17,706 nt of DNA from CAZEPT01 sp964514225 (GCA_964514225.1 CAZEPT010000010.1:1-17706); one strand, 5' to 3'; shown: positions 13,141-17,706, counted from the first letter of the stretch. A program made the numbers and translations. Notes: generated from the sequence alone by a model not told the origin.

Positions 13141-13866
13141 CTAAATCTCCTCTTCAAAAGAATCTTCTCCACCTTCAAGAGCCTCGAGAGTGCCTTTTAC
13201 CGCTTCGTAGTCTTCAAGCGTATTTATCTGATGCCATGATGAGACCGGATAATAGCCGACTCTTTCATGGTAGTGAAAAACAGTATCCGGAATCGAAAAT
13301 TCTTCTTTGCACGTAACCGGTGAAAATTCAAAAAATTCATCACTCAGTAAATAGAGGCCCGTAAAAGCAAGTAAGGGCTTCCCTACTTCTTCAGGTTTCT
13401 GTGAACGAAATTGTGTGATCGTTGCAGTCGCCTCATCAACATCGCATGTTCGATATCGTGCATCTGATATTTTTTTAAACACTCCGCATGCTGGAGTTGG
13501 AAGAGTCACAAAAACCTCAAGGTCCTCTTTCAAGAAAATATCATCACCATTGATAACTAAAAATTTCTCACCCGGCTGTATAAATTCTCTTACAGAAAAA
13601 AGTGCACTCCACGTACCGACCATTTCAGTGCTCTGAGTTACTAAGTAGAGTGTATGTGGAAATTCATGAGTACGTACAAAAACATCAAAATGTTGGACTT
13701 TTGATGGATTTACCACTAGATACACTTCATCAACAGAGTCAGGAAGTGCTTCCATACAACGTTCCAAAATAGTCTTACCGTGGAGTTCAACAAGGGGTTT
13801 CGGAGTGACATTCGTAAGTGGTCGTAAACGTGTTCCGTCTCCGGCACAGAGGATAATAGCTTTCAT
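13141..13866 (-). CDS. Sugar-phosphate nucleotidyltransferase (RmlA/GlmU-N type)
   Basis: The enzyme class transfers an NMP to a sugar 1-phosphate, making activated sugars for surface polysaccharide. MKAIILCAGDGTRLRPLTNVTPKPLVELHGKTILE is the nucleotide-binding signature (G-x-G-T-R-L-x-P-x-T, then PKPL). FLVINGDDIFL holds the metal-binding Asp of the GDD motif. LLAFTGLYLLSDEFFEF and SSWHQINTLEDYEAV fit the sugar-binding part and the C-terminal N-T-x-x-D motif. It lacks a left-handed helix domain, so it is a single-domain protein of 241 aa. The last residues are acidic (GGEDSFEEEI). The sugar cannot be inferred. A TATACT box 6 nt before the ATG makes it a leaderless single gene. Confidence 0.92.
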   Translation of the reverse strand: MKAIILCAGDGTRLRPLTNVTPKPLVELHGKTILERCMEALPDSVDEVYLVVNPSKVQHFDVFVRTHEFPHTLYLVTQSTEMVGTWSALFSVREFIQPGEKFLVINGDDIFLKEDLEVFVTLPTPACGVFKKISDARYRTCDVDEATATITQFRSQKPEEVGKPLLAFTGLYLLSDEFFEFSPVTCKEEFSIPDTVFHYHERVGYYPVSSWHQINTLEDYEAVKGTLEALEGGEDSFEEEI

Positions 13867-13872
13867 GAAAAA

Positions 13873-13878
13873 AGTATA
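13873..13878 (-). promoter_or_regulatory. -10 box of the nucleotidyltransferase gene, leaderless
   Basis: On the minus strand TATACT, TTTTTC, ATG (13866): 6-nt spacing, a few bases after the U-tract of the Nudix terminator. Confidence 0.75.
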
Positions 13879-13881
13879 GCA

Positions 13882-13912
13882 TAAAAAAATGCTCCTCTTT
13901 CGAGAAGCATTT
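13882..13912 (-). terminator. Terminator of the Nudix gene at 13924
   Basis: AAATGCTCCTC (13887-13897) pairs with GAGAAGCATTT (13902-13912), one mismatch, loop TTTC. On the minus strand it ends in a run of seven T. Confidence 0.85.
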
Positions 13913-13923
13913 ATTTAATAGAT

Positions 13924-14430
13924 TTAGAAAACATATTCCAGAAAATATGCTTTTTCACTTAATGACCCCGAGCGTTTATTGCTCAAATAATTGAGCAATA
14001 TACGAAGAGTTCCTTCATGAACTTCCCCTAAAAGACCTAAATTCAGAATTTCACCCAAACTGAAAGTCACGATTTGAGAAACTTCATTTGGATCATTAGT
14101 CTCTAGTTCAGCAGAAGGTGCATGTACACAAAAGATATGATTGAGATTCTGCACACCAGGTCCTCGTTTCTTAGTAAAACACCCAAAGTATGTAAGTGAT
14201 TCTGGGGAAAACCCTACTTCTTCTTCACACTCACGAATTGCTGTTTCTTTTGGGGTTTCACCTTCCTCAATACCACCCCCAGGAAGACCCATCATGCGGA
14301 TTCCGGTACCTCTACCCCGATCATCTGCATCCACAACAAGTTTAATCTTTTGATATAAACCTATATCGTCCCCTACTTTGGGGATTACGAGCGCCCCGTT
14401 CTTAGGTGGCGAAATAAGTATATGAGACAT
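13924..14430 (-). CDS. Nudix hydrolase with canonical Nudix box
   Basis: A complete Nudix box is present: GGGIEEGETPKETAIRECEE followed by EVGF (residues about 51-74), matching G-x5-E-x7-REUxEExGU with all catalytic Glu. The protein starts MSHILISPPKNGALVIPK, has LYQKIKLVVDADDRGRGTGIRMMGLPGGG, and later YFGCFTKKRGPGVQNLNHIFCVHAP. Length is 168 aa. Family members clean up or regulate nucleotide derivatives; the substrate here is not evident. It lies between ruvX and the nucleotidyltransferase but has its own terminator. Upstream promoter signals are weaker: an AATACT box 5 nt before the ATG, or TATAGT about 23 nt before it. Confidence 0.9.
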   Translation of the reverse strand: MSHILISPPKNGALVIPKVGDDIGLYQKIKLVVDADDRGRGTGIRMMGLPGGGIEEGETPKETAIRECEEEVGFSPESLTYFGCFTKKRGPGVQNLNHIFCVHAPSAELETNDPNEVSQIVTFSLGEILNLGLLGEVHEGTLRILLNYLSNKRSGSLSEKAYFLEYVF

Positions 14431-14485
14431 AATAAAGTATTTTGATTTACAATACTATACCACTTCTTTATTTAAAAGTAAATAT

Positions 14486-14914
14486 TTATAATTTAGGCTG
14501 CGCACTGTCCAAATACCGCTGAAGAATCAAGACTGCTGCCCCAACATCATCCCCACCTTGTTTCTTTTGTTTTACCTGTCTTGCGTGAAGTTTTGTTTTT
14601 CCGTTGAAGTCCTGCCTTGCAAAGAGAGAGGTCATAAATTCTTTTTGAAATATCACCGGAAGTCCGAGAGCAACTTCTAAATTATTCTTGAAGAGGTGGA
14701 CATGCTCCATGACGCTATTTTCCTTACCTTGAGCATCGCTTGAGTGACCAAGGATTATCTCTTGTACTTTTTCTTTCAAAACTATCCCTTCTATATCTGA
14801 AACAAGAGTTTTTGAGTTGAGGATGTGCCGGTATGGGAATGCGATCTTTCCACCATCGTCCGAAACTGCGAGTCCGATATTTTTAGTCCCAAAATCTATG
14901 CCGAGGTATTTCAT
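14486..14914 (-). CDS. ruvX: RuvX/YqgF-type putative Holliday junction resolvase or pre-16S rRNA nuclease
   Basis: MKYLGIDFGTKNIGLAVSDDGGKIAFP is the N-terminal RNase H-like motif of the YqgF family (GIDxGxKRIGxAxSD). KVQEIILGHSSDAQGKENSVMEHVHLF fits the middle (IVVGLP...G), FQKEFMTSLFA the conserved Glu strand (DERxTT..A), and GGDDVGAAVLILQRYLD the C-terminal acidic motif (D..AA..IL..YL). YqgF proteins mature the 5' end of 16S rRNA in E. coli and are also annotated as Holliday junction resolvases. From ATG 14914 the length is 142 aa, normal. A longer start at 15070 would run antisense through the tRNA-Ser gene and is rejected. TATGAT lies 6 nt before the ATG. Confidence 0.92.
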   Translation of the reverse strand: MKYLGIDFGTKNIGLAVSDDGGKIAFPYRHILNSKTLVSDIEGIVLKEKVQEIILGHSSDAQGKENSVMEHVHLFKNNLEVALGLPVIFQKEFMTSLFARQDFNGKTKLHARQVKQKKQGGDDVGAAVLILQRYLDSAQPKL

Positions 14915-14920
14915 AGCTTT

Positions 14921-14926
14921 ATCATA
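14921..14926 (-). promoter_or_regulatory. -10 box of ruvX, leaderless
   Basis: On the minus strand TATGAT, AAAGCT, ATG (14914): 6-nt spacing. Back to back with the tRNA-Ser promoter. Confidence 0.6.
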
Positions 14927-14933
14927 GCAAATA

Positions 14934-14962
14934 TTGAGTTTTTTCGAAAAATCAGCTATAGT
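14934..14962 (+). promoter_or_regulatory. Promoter of tRNA-Ser, start at the mature 5' end
   Basis: TTGAGT (14934-14939), 17 bp, TATAGT (14957-14962). The expected start (14969-14970) coincides with the first base of the tRNA, so little or no 5' leader would be made. Confidence 0.75.
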
Positions 14963-14969
14963 CCCTAGT

Positions 14970-15056
14970 GGAAGTGTGGCTGAGTGGTTTAAGGCAACTG
15001 TCTTGAAAACAGTCGTCCGTGAAAGCGGACCGGGAGTTCGAATCCCCCCACTTCCG
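14970..15056 (+). tRNA. tRNA-Ser (anticodon UGA)
   Basis: This is a class II tRNA. The acceptor arms GGAAGTG (14970-14976) and CACTTCC (15049-15055) pair perfectly, with discriminator G15056. The D-arm contains GCTGAGTGGTTTAAGGC. The anticodon stem ACTGT/ACAGT carries the loop CTTGAAA with anticodon TGA at 15004-15006, reading UCA and related Ser codons. The long variable arm GTCCG-TGAAAG-CGGAC is diagnostic for Ser over shorter-armed tRNAs, together with discriminator G. The T-loop is TTCGAAT. The T-stem GGGAG/CCCCC has one A-C mismatch (positions 52-62). CCA is not encoded (CAC follows), so it must be added by the nucleotidyltransferase. A terminator follows 16 bp downstream. Confidence 0.95.
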
Positions 15057-15072
15057 CACGTACAAAGCATGA

Positions 15073-15093
15073 GCCCCGAAAGGGGCCATTTTT
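15073..15093 (+). terminator. Terminator of tRNA-Ser
   Basis: GCCCC (15073-15077) / GGGGC (15082-15086) with a GAAA tetraloop, followed by CATTTTT. Weak outward pairing ACAAA / TTTGT extends it toward the inverted tRNA 3' copies on both sides. Confidence 0.85.
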
Positions 15094-15097
15094 GTTA

Positions 15098-15107
15098 TGC
15101 GGAAGTG
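15098..15107 (+). repeat. Inverted copy of the tRNA-Ser 3' end (anti-acceptor)
   Basis: TGCGGAAGTG is the exact reverse complement of CACTTCCGCA (15049-15058), which spans the seven 3' acceptor bases, the discriminator and two trailer bases. The T-loop part of the inverted copy (GTGGGGGATTCGAA, 15131-15144) continues after a 23-nt hairpin insertion; relative to the tRNA it has one C/G fewer in the run. Confidence 0.85.
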
Positions 15108-15108
15108 A

Positions 15109-15223
15109 GTTTTGTCCCTGCGGACAAAACGTGGGGGATTCGAAGAGCTTTTCCATGTTTTGAGGACGAAGTCCGACAAAACAGGAAAAGGTGTACTGCG
15201 GCTGTAAGCCGAGAATCCCCCAC
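15109..15223 (+). repeat. Structured tRNA-associated element, copy A
   Basis: Four nested or adjacent stems fill this non-coding stretch. (1) GTTTTGTCC/GGACAAAAC (15109-15130). (2) An 11-bp perfect closing stem GTGGGGGATTC (15131-15141) / GAATCCCCCAC (15213-15223). (3) Inside it a long arm, CTTTTCC and TGTTTTG (15148-15162, one bulged A) against 15177-15190, tipped by GGAC-GAA-GTCC. (4) CGGCT-GTA-AGCCG (15199-15211). The core GGAAAAG (15184-15190), TACTG (15194-15198), GCTGTAAGCC (15201-15210) matches copy B at 17446-17472 in 23 of 27 positions. Both closing-stem strands are tRNA-Ser 3'-end-like. Whether it is transcribed, beyond the tRNA terminator, is unknown. Confidence 0.6.
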
Positions 15224-15334
15224 TTGCACATCTCTTTCCCTATGGTATAGTAACCCTGTAAGTTTTATAGTTGTATCTGGTTTGCTCTGCAAACGTGTAT
15301 ATGTACTCATGATACTTACTTTATTAAAAGTAAT
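15224..15334. other. Gap between element A and the RRM gene
   Basis: No gene is seen. It contains a 6-bp hairpin GTTTGC-TCT-GCAAAC (about 15280-15294) and one more CTGTAAG heptamer near 15256-15262, the loop sequence recurrent in elements A and B. Beyond these I see nothing assignable. Confidence 0.4.
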
Positions 15335-15340
15335 TATACA
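15335..15340 (+). promoter_or_regulatory. -10 box of the RRM gene, leaderless
   Basis: TATACA, CATTGA, ATG (15347): 6-nt spacing. Confidence 0.65.
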
Positions 15341-15346
15341 CATTGA

Positions 15347-15646
15347 ATGGCAAAGAAATTTTATGTGAGTAGTCTCGCTTGGACAACAACAGACGACTCA
15401 CTCAAAGCTCATTTCGAAGAAGTAACTCCTGTGCTCACTGCACAAGTTGTTATGGATAAAATGAGTGGACGTTCAAGAGGTTTTGGATTCGTTGAAACTG
15501 ACGATAGTACAGACTTAGATGCTGTTATCGGAAAGCTCAACAATACAACACTCGACGGAAGAACTATCTTCGTCTCTGAGGCAAAACCTCGGGAAGAAGG
15601 TGCTCCACGTGGAGACCGAAAACCTTTTCAGCGACGAGAATACTAA
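15347..15646 (+). CDS. RRM-domain RNA-binding protein
   Basis: This is a single RNA recognition motif. RNP2 is KFYVSSLAW (residues 4-12) and RNP1 is RSRGFGFVE (about 43-51), with the aromatic residues that stack on RNA bases kept (Tyr in RNP2; both Phe in RNP1). SLKAHFEEV and DLDAVIGKLNNTTLDGRTIFVSEAKPR complete the fold. The C-terminal 17 residues are basic and Gly/Arg-rich (EEGAPRGDRKPFQRREY). The 99-aa size is typical of bacterial single-RRM proteins, which bind short single-stranded RNA and are often cold-induced. It is a single gene with a leaderless promoter and the strongest terminator of the window. Codon usage is regular, consistent with good expression. Confidence 0.95.
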   Translation: MAKKFYVSSLAWTTTDDSLKAHFEEVTPVLTAQVVMDKMSGRSRGFGFVETDDSTDLDAVIGKLNNTTLDGRTIFVSEAKPREEGAPRGDRKPFQRREY

Positions 15647-15654
15647 TACTCGAT

Positions 15655-15688
15655 AAAAAGCACCGCGACAATTGTCGCGGTGCTTTTT
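15655..15688 (+). terminator. Terminator of the RRM gene, a 34-nt perfect palindrome
   Basis: Bases 15655-15688 are fully self-complementary, from AAAAAGCACCGCGACA to its mirror ending GCTTTTT. It works in both directions. The T-run ends the right arm. Confidence 0.92.
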
Positions 15689-15741
15689 ATTATGCACACA
15701 TACAGATACGCTCTTCCCTATCTTCGGTGTTTTAAAATTGA

Positions 15742-15747
15742 TATACT
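15742..15747 (+). promoter_or_regulatory. -10 box of the gene at 15754, leaderless
   Basis: TATACT, AACACC, ATG (15754): 6-nt spacing, within the shared TTGATATACT 10-mer. Confidence 0.75.
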
Positions 15748-15753
15748 AACACC

Positions 15754-16230
15754 ATGGAAGAAAACGTCTACTACTCATGGGATACAGAAGAGTATCAAAA
15801 TAAAGAAACAACTCCGGATTGGTTCTGGGCAATTGGTATCATTGCAATTGTCATTTGTGTTCTTTCGATTATCTTCAAAAACTACTTGTTTGCTATCATG
15901 ATTATTCTAGGAATCGGCTGTATCATTTACCTCAAAATCCGCTCGCCAAAAATGGTGACTATCACCATCACTGACCGTTACATTCAAATCAAAGAAGATG
16001 AAAAATACTACCAAGACATCCAGGCATTTTGGGTTGAGATACTAAAGGATAAGACCAAAGAACCTCAACTTATCTTAGCCATGAAGCGAAGTCTGACACC
16101 TCTTATCGTGATCAATATTCCAAAAGAGATAAACACGGAAGAATTAAGACAAAAACTCCTCAAGCATATTGAGGAGAAACAAATGACGAGTAGTGTCATC
16201 TATGACATGATGGAGAAGTTGGGGTTTTAG
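15754..16230 (+). CDS. Hypothetical membrane protein with two N-terminal helices, 158 aa
   Basis: I do not assign a named family. After a polar N-terminus (MEENVYYSWDTEEYQNKETTPDW) come two closely spaced hydrophobic helices, about residues 24-41 (FWAIGIIAIVICVLSIIF) and 44-61 (YLFAIMIILGIGCIIYLK), as in small hairpin-anchored proteins. Residues about 66-158 form a soluble, probably cytoplasmic domain: VTITITDRYIQIKEDEKYYQDIQAFWVEIL with alternating beta strands, then a C-terminal helix (TEELRQKLLKHIEEKQ). The strand pattern after two membrane helices is reminiscent of bacterial PH-like (bPH2) proteins, which is inference only. It is a single-gene unit with a -10 box at the start and a hairpin terminator. 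Confidence 0.75.
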   Translation: MEENVYYSWDTEEYQNKETTPDWFWAIGIIAIVICVLSIIFKNYLFAIMIILGIGCIIYLKIRSPKMVTITITDRYIQIKEDEKYYQDIQAFWVEILKDKTKEPQLILAMKRSLTPLIVINIPKEINTEELRQKLLKHIEEKQMTSSVIYDMMEKLGF

Positions 16231-16231
16231 A

Positions 16232-16257
16232 AAAGCCACGATACTATCGTGGCTTTA
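16232..16257 (+). terminator. Terminator of the gene at 15754, possibly bidirectional
   Basis: A 12-bp perfect stem AAAGCCACGATA (16232-16243) / TATCGTGGCTTT (16245-16256) is separated by one base, so a small effective loop forms. Few extra T follow. It may also serve the convergent gene ending at 16277. Confidence 0.8.
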
Positions 16258-16276
16258 GGTTATGTACTTACTTTAA

Positions 16277-16702
16277 TCAGTTAAGAATAGGCGGTCGGCC
16301 GTGAAGATTTACTTCAATTCTCATCCCATTTTGATCAATAGAAGTAACAGCAAACCCAACCAACAACCCGGCAGCTTTCCGTTGGATTAAAAAGATCATT
16401 GGTTCATGCGGGTTTACCAGGCGTGCATTCATAACCATTTGACTCGTTACAAAATCATTCGAAGTTTCGTAGAGTTCAAAGTATTCTTTATGTGCATCTA
16501 AAACATACACGACCCATTCGTCAATAGAAGGATCCGTCTCTTTTGTAAAACATTTATACTGGATTCTTAGTCTCTCAGCCTTATCACAAGACAAGACAGT
16601 AGTAAATGTCGATAGTGTAATACCATTTTTGTATTCTAGAATATTGATAGTAGAAGAATCTCCACTAAACTCTGTGCATAAATTTTTAATTAGTTTTTTC
16701 AT
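16277..16702 (-). CDS. Hypothetical protein, 141 aa
   Basis: No family recognised. The chosen start is ATG 16702 (MKKLIKNLCTEF); a GTG nine codons upstream (16729) would overlap the putative promoter TATAGT, so I reject it. The protein is soluble with alternating strands and helices (NILEYKNGITLSTFTTVLSC, EWVVYVLDAHKEYFELYE, PMIFLIQRKAAGLLVGFAVT, MRIEVNLHG), a compact alpha/beta domain. Cys residues at about 9, 39 and 50 are not arranged as a known metal site. A TACATT box 5 nt before the ATG may be a leaderless promoter. It is divergent from the gene at 16807, with 104 bp of AT-rich DNA between the starts. Confidence 0.65.
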   Translation of the reverse strand: MKKLIKNLCTEFSGDSSTINILEYKNGITLSTFTTVLSCDKAERLRIQYKCFTKETDPSIDEWVVYVLDAHKEYFELYETSNDFVTSQMVMNARLVNPHEPMIFLIQRKAAGLLVGFAVTSIDQNGMRIEVNLHGRPPILN

Positions 16703-16771
16703 ATTTAAATGTATTTTAATTTTTCTCACTATAGTAAATTAATACCTAAAAAATAAGTTTTAGAGTAAATG

Positions 16772-16799
16772 TTGCAAAATTATACATATTTGTTATAAA
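16772..16799 (+). promoter_or_regulatory. Promoter of the gene at 16807, leaderless
   Basis: TTGCAA (16772-16777), 16 bp, TATAAA (16794-16799), 7 nt before the ATG. Confidence 0.6.
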
Positions 16800-16806
16800 T
16801 ATAACA

Positions 16807-17436
16807 ATGAACACAATAAAGGAGGGAGTAGAAAAAATCCTAAACAATGATATAGAAGCTCAAAATAGTCTTTCTCGAGGTATTTTAAACCTTTCGCAGT
16901 ACGCAAGGGAGATCAAGAAGAAAGTTGAAGAATTAACTAAAAAAGAAGTCTCTAATCAAAGTTTAGTTGTTACCCTCTCTCGAATTGAAAGAAGACAAAA
17001 AGCATACGGATTTTTACCTAAGATAGAAATAAGTAATCTTTCAGTAAAATCCCCTATTATAGAGTTTGTATATGAAAAAAATGGAAAAAACCTTGAACAG
17101 ATATTAAAACTGTTTTCATCTCTTCAGAAAAATAACGAAACATTTTTTTCTTTATCTACAAGTACTCGAGACATCGCAATTATTGCTTCGCTGTCACTTG
17201 AAAAAGAAATAGTAGGAACAATAAATCAAAAACCTAAAAAAACAAAATATAATCTTTCTGCTGTAAGCGTTCGTTTTAATGAAGAACTGGTACAAGAACC
17301 AAATATTGGCTACGCACTCATGCATTTAATATCTCTGAGAAATATCACACTGGATGAAGTTTTTTCAACATACAATGAATTTACATTTGTTTTTAAAACC
17401 GAGTATCTTCATAAAGTGATAGAGGCATTAAAATAA
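16807..17436 (+). CDS. Hypothetical protein, 209 aa, possible ACT-like C-terminal domain
   Basis: No firm family. Residues about 1-75 are helical and charged (GVEKILNNDIEAQNSLSRG, LNLSQYAREIKKKVEELT, VVTLSRIERRQK), which may be a winged-helix or other DNA/RNA-binding type domain. Residues about 90-209 alternate strands and helices (ISNLSVKSPIIEFVYEKN, FFSLSTSTRDIAIIASLS, LSAVSVRFNEEL, IGYALMHLISLRNITLDEVF, FTFVFKTEYLHKVIEAL). The last part, where a strand is followed by a helix around N-I-T-L-D-E-V and then a closing strand and helix, resembles ACT small-molecule-binding domains such as those of aspartokinase. That reading is inference and gives a speculative regulator role. The start is fixed by the promoter 7 nt upstream. 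Its stop abuts element B. Confidence 0.65.
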   Translation: MNTIKEGVEKILNNDIEAQNSLSRGILNLSQYAREIKKKVEELTKKEVSNQSLVVTLSRIERRQKAYGFLPKIEISNLSVKSPIIEFVYEKNGKNLEQILKLFSSLQKNNETFFSLSTSTRDIAIIASLSLEKEIVGTINQKPKKTKYNLSAVSVRFNEELVQEPNIGYALMHLISLRNITLDEVFSTYNEFTFVFKTEYLHKVIEALK

Positions 17437-17636
17437 AGGAACCCTGGCTTACAGCTTCAGTATAGCTTTTCCATCCCTTCGGGATAATGTCTTTTCGCCC
17501 TCTTACAGAGGCTGTATACCTTTTGGATTTTTTGCTTCATTTCATTCACAAAATCTCTCAAAAGGTCTTGCGCTGTGCCGCCCAGAGGGTTCCCTAGGCA
17601 CAGCTCACCTGCACGCGACTGAAACTCTTCAGTCGC
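17437..17636 (-). repeat. Structured tRNA-associated element, copy B
   Basis: A 200-bp hairpin array reads in the same direction as the upstream minus-strand tRNA. On the minus strand in order: GCGACTGAA/TTCAGTCGC (17636-17615, perfect 9 bp); GCTGTGCC/GGCACAGC (17604-17572); ACCTTTTG..CAAAAGGT with inner GATTTT/AAAATC; CCTCT-GTA-AGAGG (17511-17499); ATCCC-GAA-GGGAT (17485-17473); then the core GGAAAAG, TACTG, GCTGTAAGCC (17472-17446) and AGGGTTCC (17445-17438). The last segment can pair with GGAACCCT in the loop of the second hairpin (17586-17593), a possible pseudoknot that closes the structure. The gene at 16807 ends 1 bp before it. Confidence 0.6.
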
Positions 17637-17640
17637 TCTC

Positions 17641-17688
17641 GATCACAACGTTAAAAAGCCACAAAAGTGGCTTTTTAACGTTGTGATC
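17641..17688 (-). terminator. 22-bp perfect palindrome: tRNA terminator and inverted copy of the tRNA 3' end
   Basis: Bases 17641-17662 and 17667-17688 are perfect reverse complements, with a 4-nt loop. The inner part (GTTAAAAAGCCAC / GTGGCTTTTTAAC) is an A/T-flanked terminator hairpin usable in both directions. The outer part extends into the tRNA: GATC at 17685-17688 belongs to its acceptor arm, with A as discriminator at 17684. Thus the last acceptor bases have an exact anti-copy on the far side of the terminator. Confidence 0.88.
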
Positions 17689-17706
17689 TCGGCAGGAATC
17701 GAACCT
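17684..17706 (-). tRNA. 3' end of a tRNA gene cut by the window edge (identity unknown)
   Basis: On the minus strand the sequence ends AGGTTCGATTCCTGC (T-loop TTCGATT with flanking T-stem G-C pairs), followed by acceptor CGAGATC and discriminator A. CAA follows, so CCA is not encoded. The matching 5' acceptor (GATCTCG), anticodon and identity lie outside the window. Confidence 0.75.

Noticed and set aside
14934..15368. Long frames across tRNA-Ser and element A on both strands
   Set aside because: They are translations of the tRNA and its downstream hairpins; the tRNA is unambiguous.
17437..17460. Resemblance of AACCCTGGCTTACAG to the conserved 3' region of RNase P RNA
   Set aside because: It directly follows a coding region, so the rest of an RNase P RNA cannot precede it on that strand, and other conserved P-RNA motifs were not found nearby.
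1..17706. CRISPR array, IS element or prophage
   Set aside because: No regularly spaced repeats, transposase, integrase or phage structural genes were seen.

Overview
The window looks like part of a small, AT-rich chromosome of a Candidate Phyla Radiation bacterium (Patescibacteria, probably a Parcubacteria-type lineage). This is inferred from gene content and style. There are many small orphan membrane proteins, a CPSF-like beta-CASP RNase, a stand-alone MetG-C tRNA-binding protein, a long NDK variant, a large VirD4/HerA-like ATPase and tRNAs without encoded CCA. Shine-Dalgarno sequences are almost absent, and -10 boxes sit directly in front of start codons. No phage, IS element or CRISPR array is visible.

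Layout. 1-126: C-terminal end of a phosphohexomutase (+). 188-961: orphan protein (-). 1052-1795: truB (-). 1835-2296: orphan membrane-anchored protein (+). 2297-2595: structured intergenic region leading into the infC promoter. 2596-3660: infC-rpmI-rplT (+) with a strong terminator. 3729-5111: beta-CASP RNase (-). 5245-5407: a free-standing ncRNA on the minus strand with its own promoter and terminator and a 6S-like fold. 5466-7223: CYTH protein, ndk and a Nudix hydrolase (-). 7230-9971: VirD4/HerA-type ATPase (-). 10004-10973: DedA protein and tRNA-binding protein (-). 11047-11671: two small membrane proteins (-). 11673-12626: ddl (-). 12627-13140: 514 bp without a recognised gene but with a promoter, a terminator and a direct repeat. 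13141-14914: sugar nucleotidyltransferase, Nudix and ruvX (-). 14970-15056: tRNA-Ser(UGA) (+), followed by a terminator and a hairpin-rich element. 15347-15646: RRM protein. 15754-16230: small membrane protein. 16277-16702 and 16807-17436: divergent orphan genes. 17437-17706: a second hairpin-rich element, a 22-bp perfect palindrome and the 3' end of a minus-strand tRNA.

Themes. Most recognisable genes serve translation and RNA metabolism (truB, infC, L35, L20, tRNA-binding protein, RRM protein, beta-CASP RNase, tRNAs), nucleotide handling (ndk, two Nudix, CYTH) and envelope synthesis (phosphohexomutase, nucleotidyltransferase, ddl, DedA). They form short units, mostly single genes, each ended by a compact hairpin terminator and restarted by a promoter that produces little or no leader.

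Most interesting. (1) Both tRNA genes are followed by the same composite arrangement: a terminator hairpin, an inverted copy of the tRNA 3' end, and a structured element. Both elements carry a shared core (GGAAAAG, TACTG, GCTGTAAGCC; 23 of 27 bases identical) followed by the 3' strand of a long-range stem whose sequence differs between the copies. I do not recognise this as a described family. (2) About a dozen genes have a -10 hexamer 5-8 nt before the start codon, implying systematic leaderless transcription. (3) There is a candidate 6S-like RNA and a second, unidentified transcript-sized intergenic unit at 12.65-13.13 kb.
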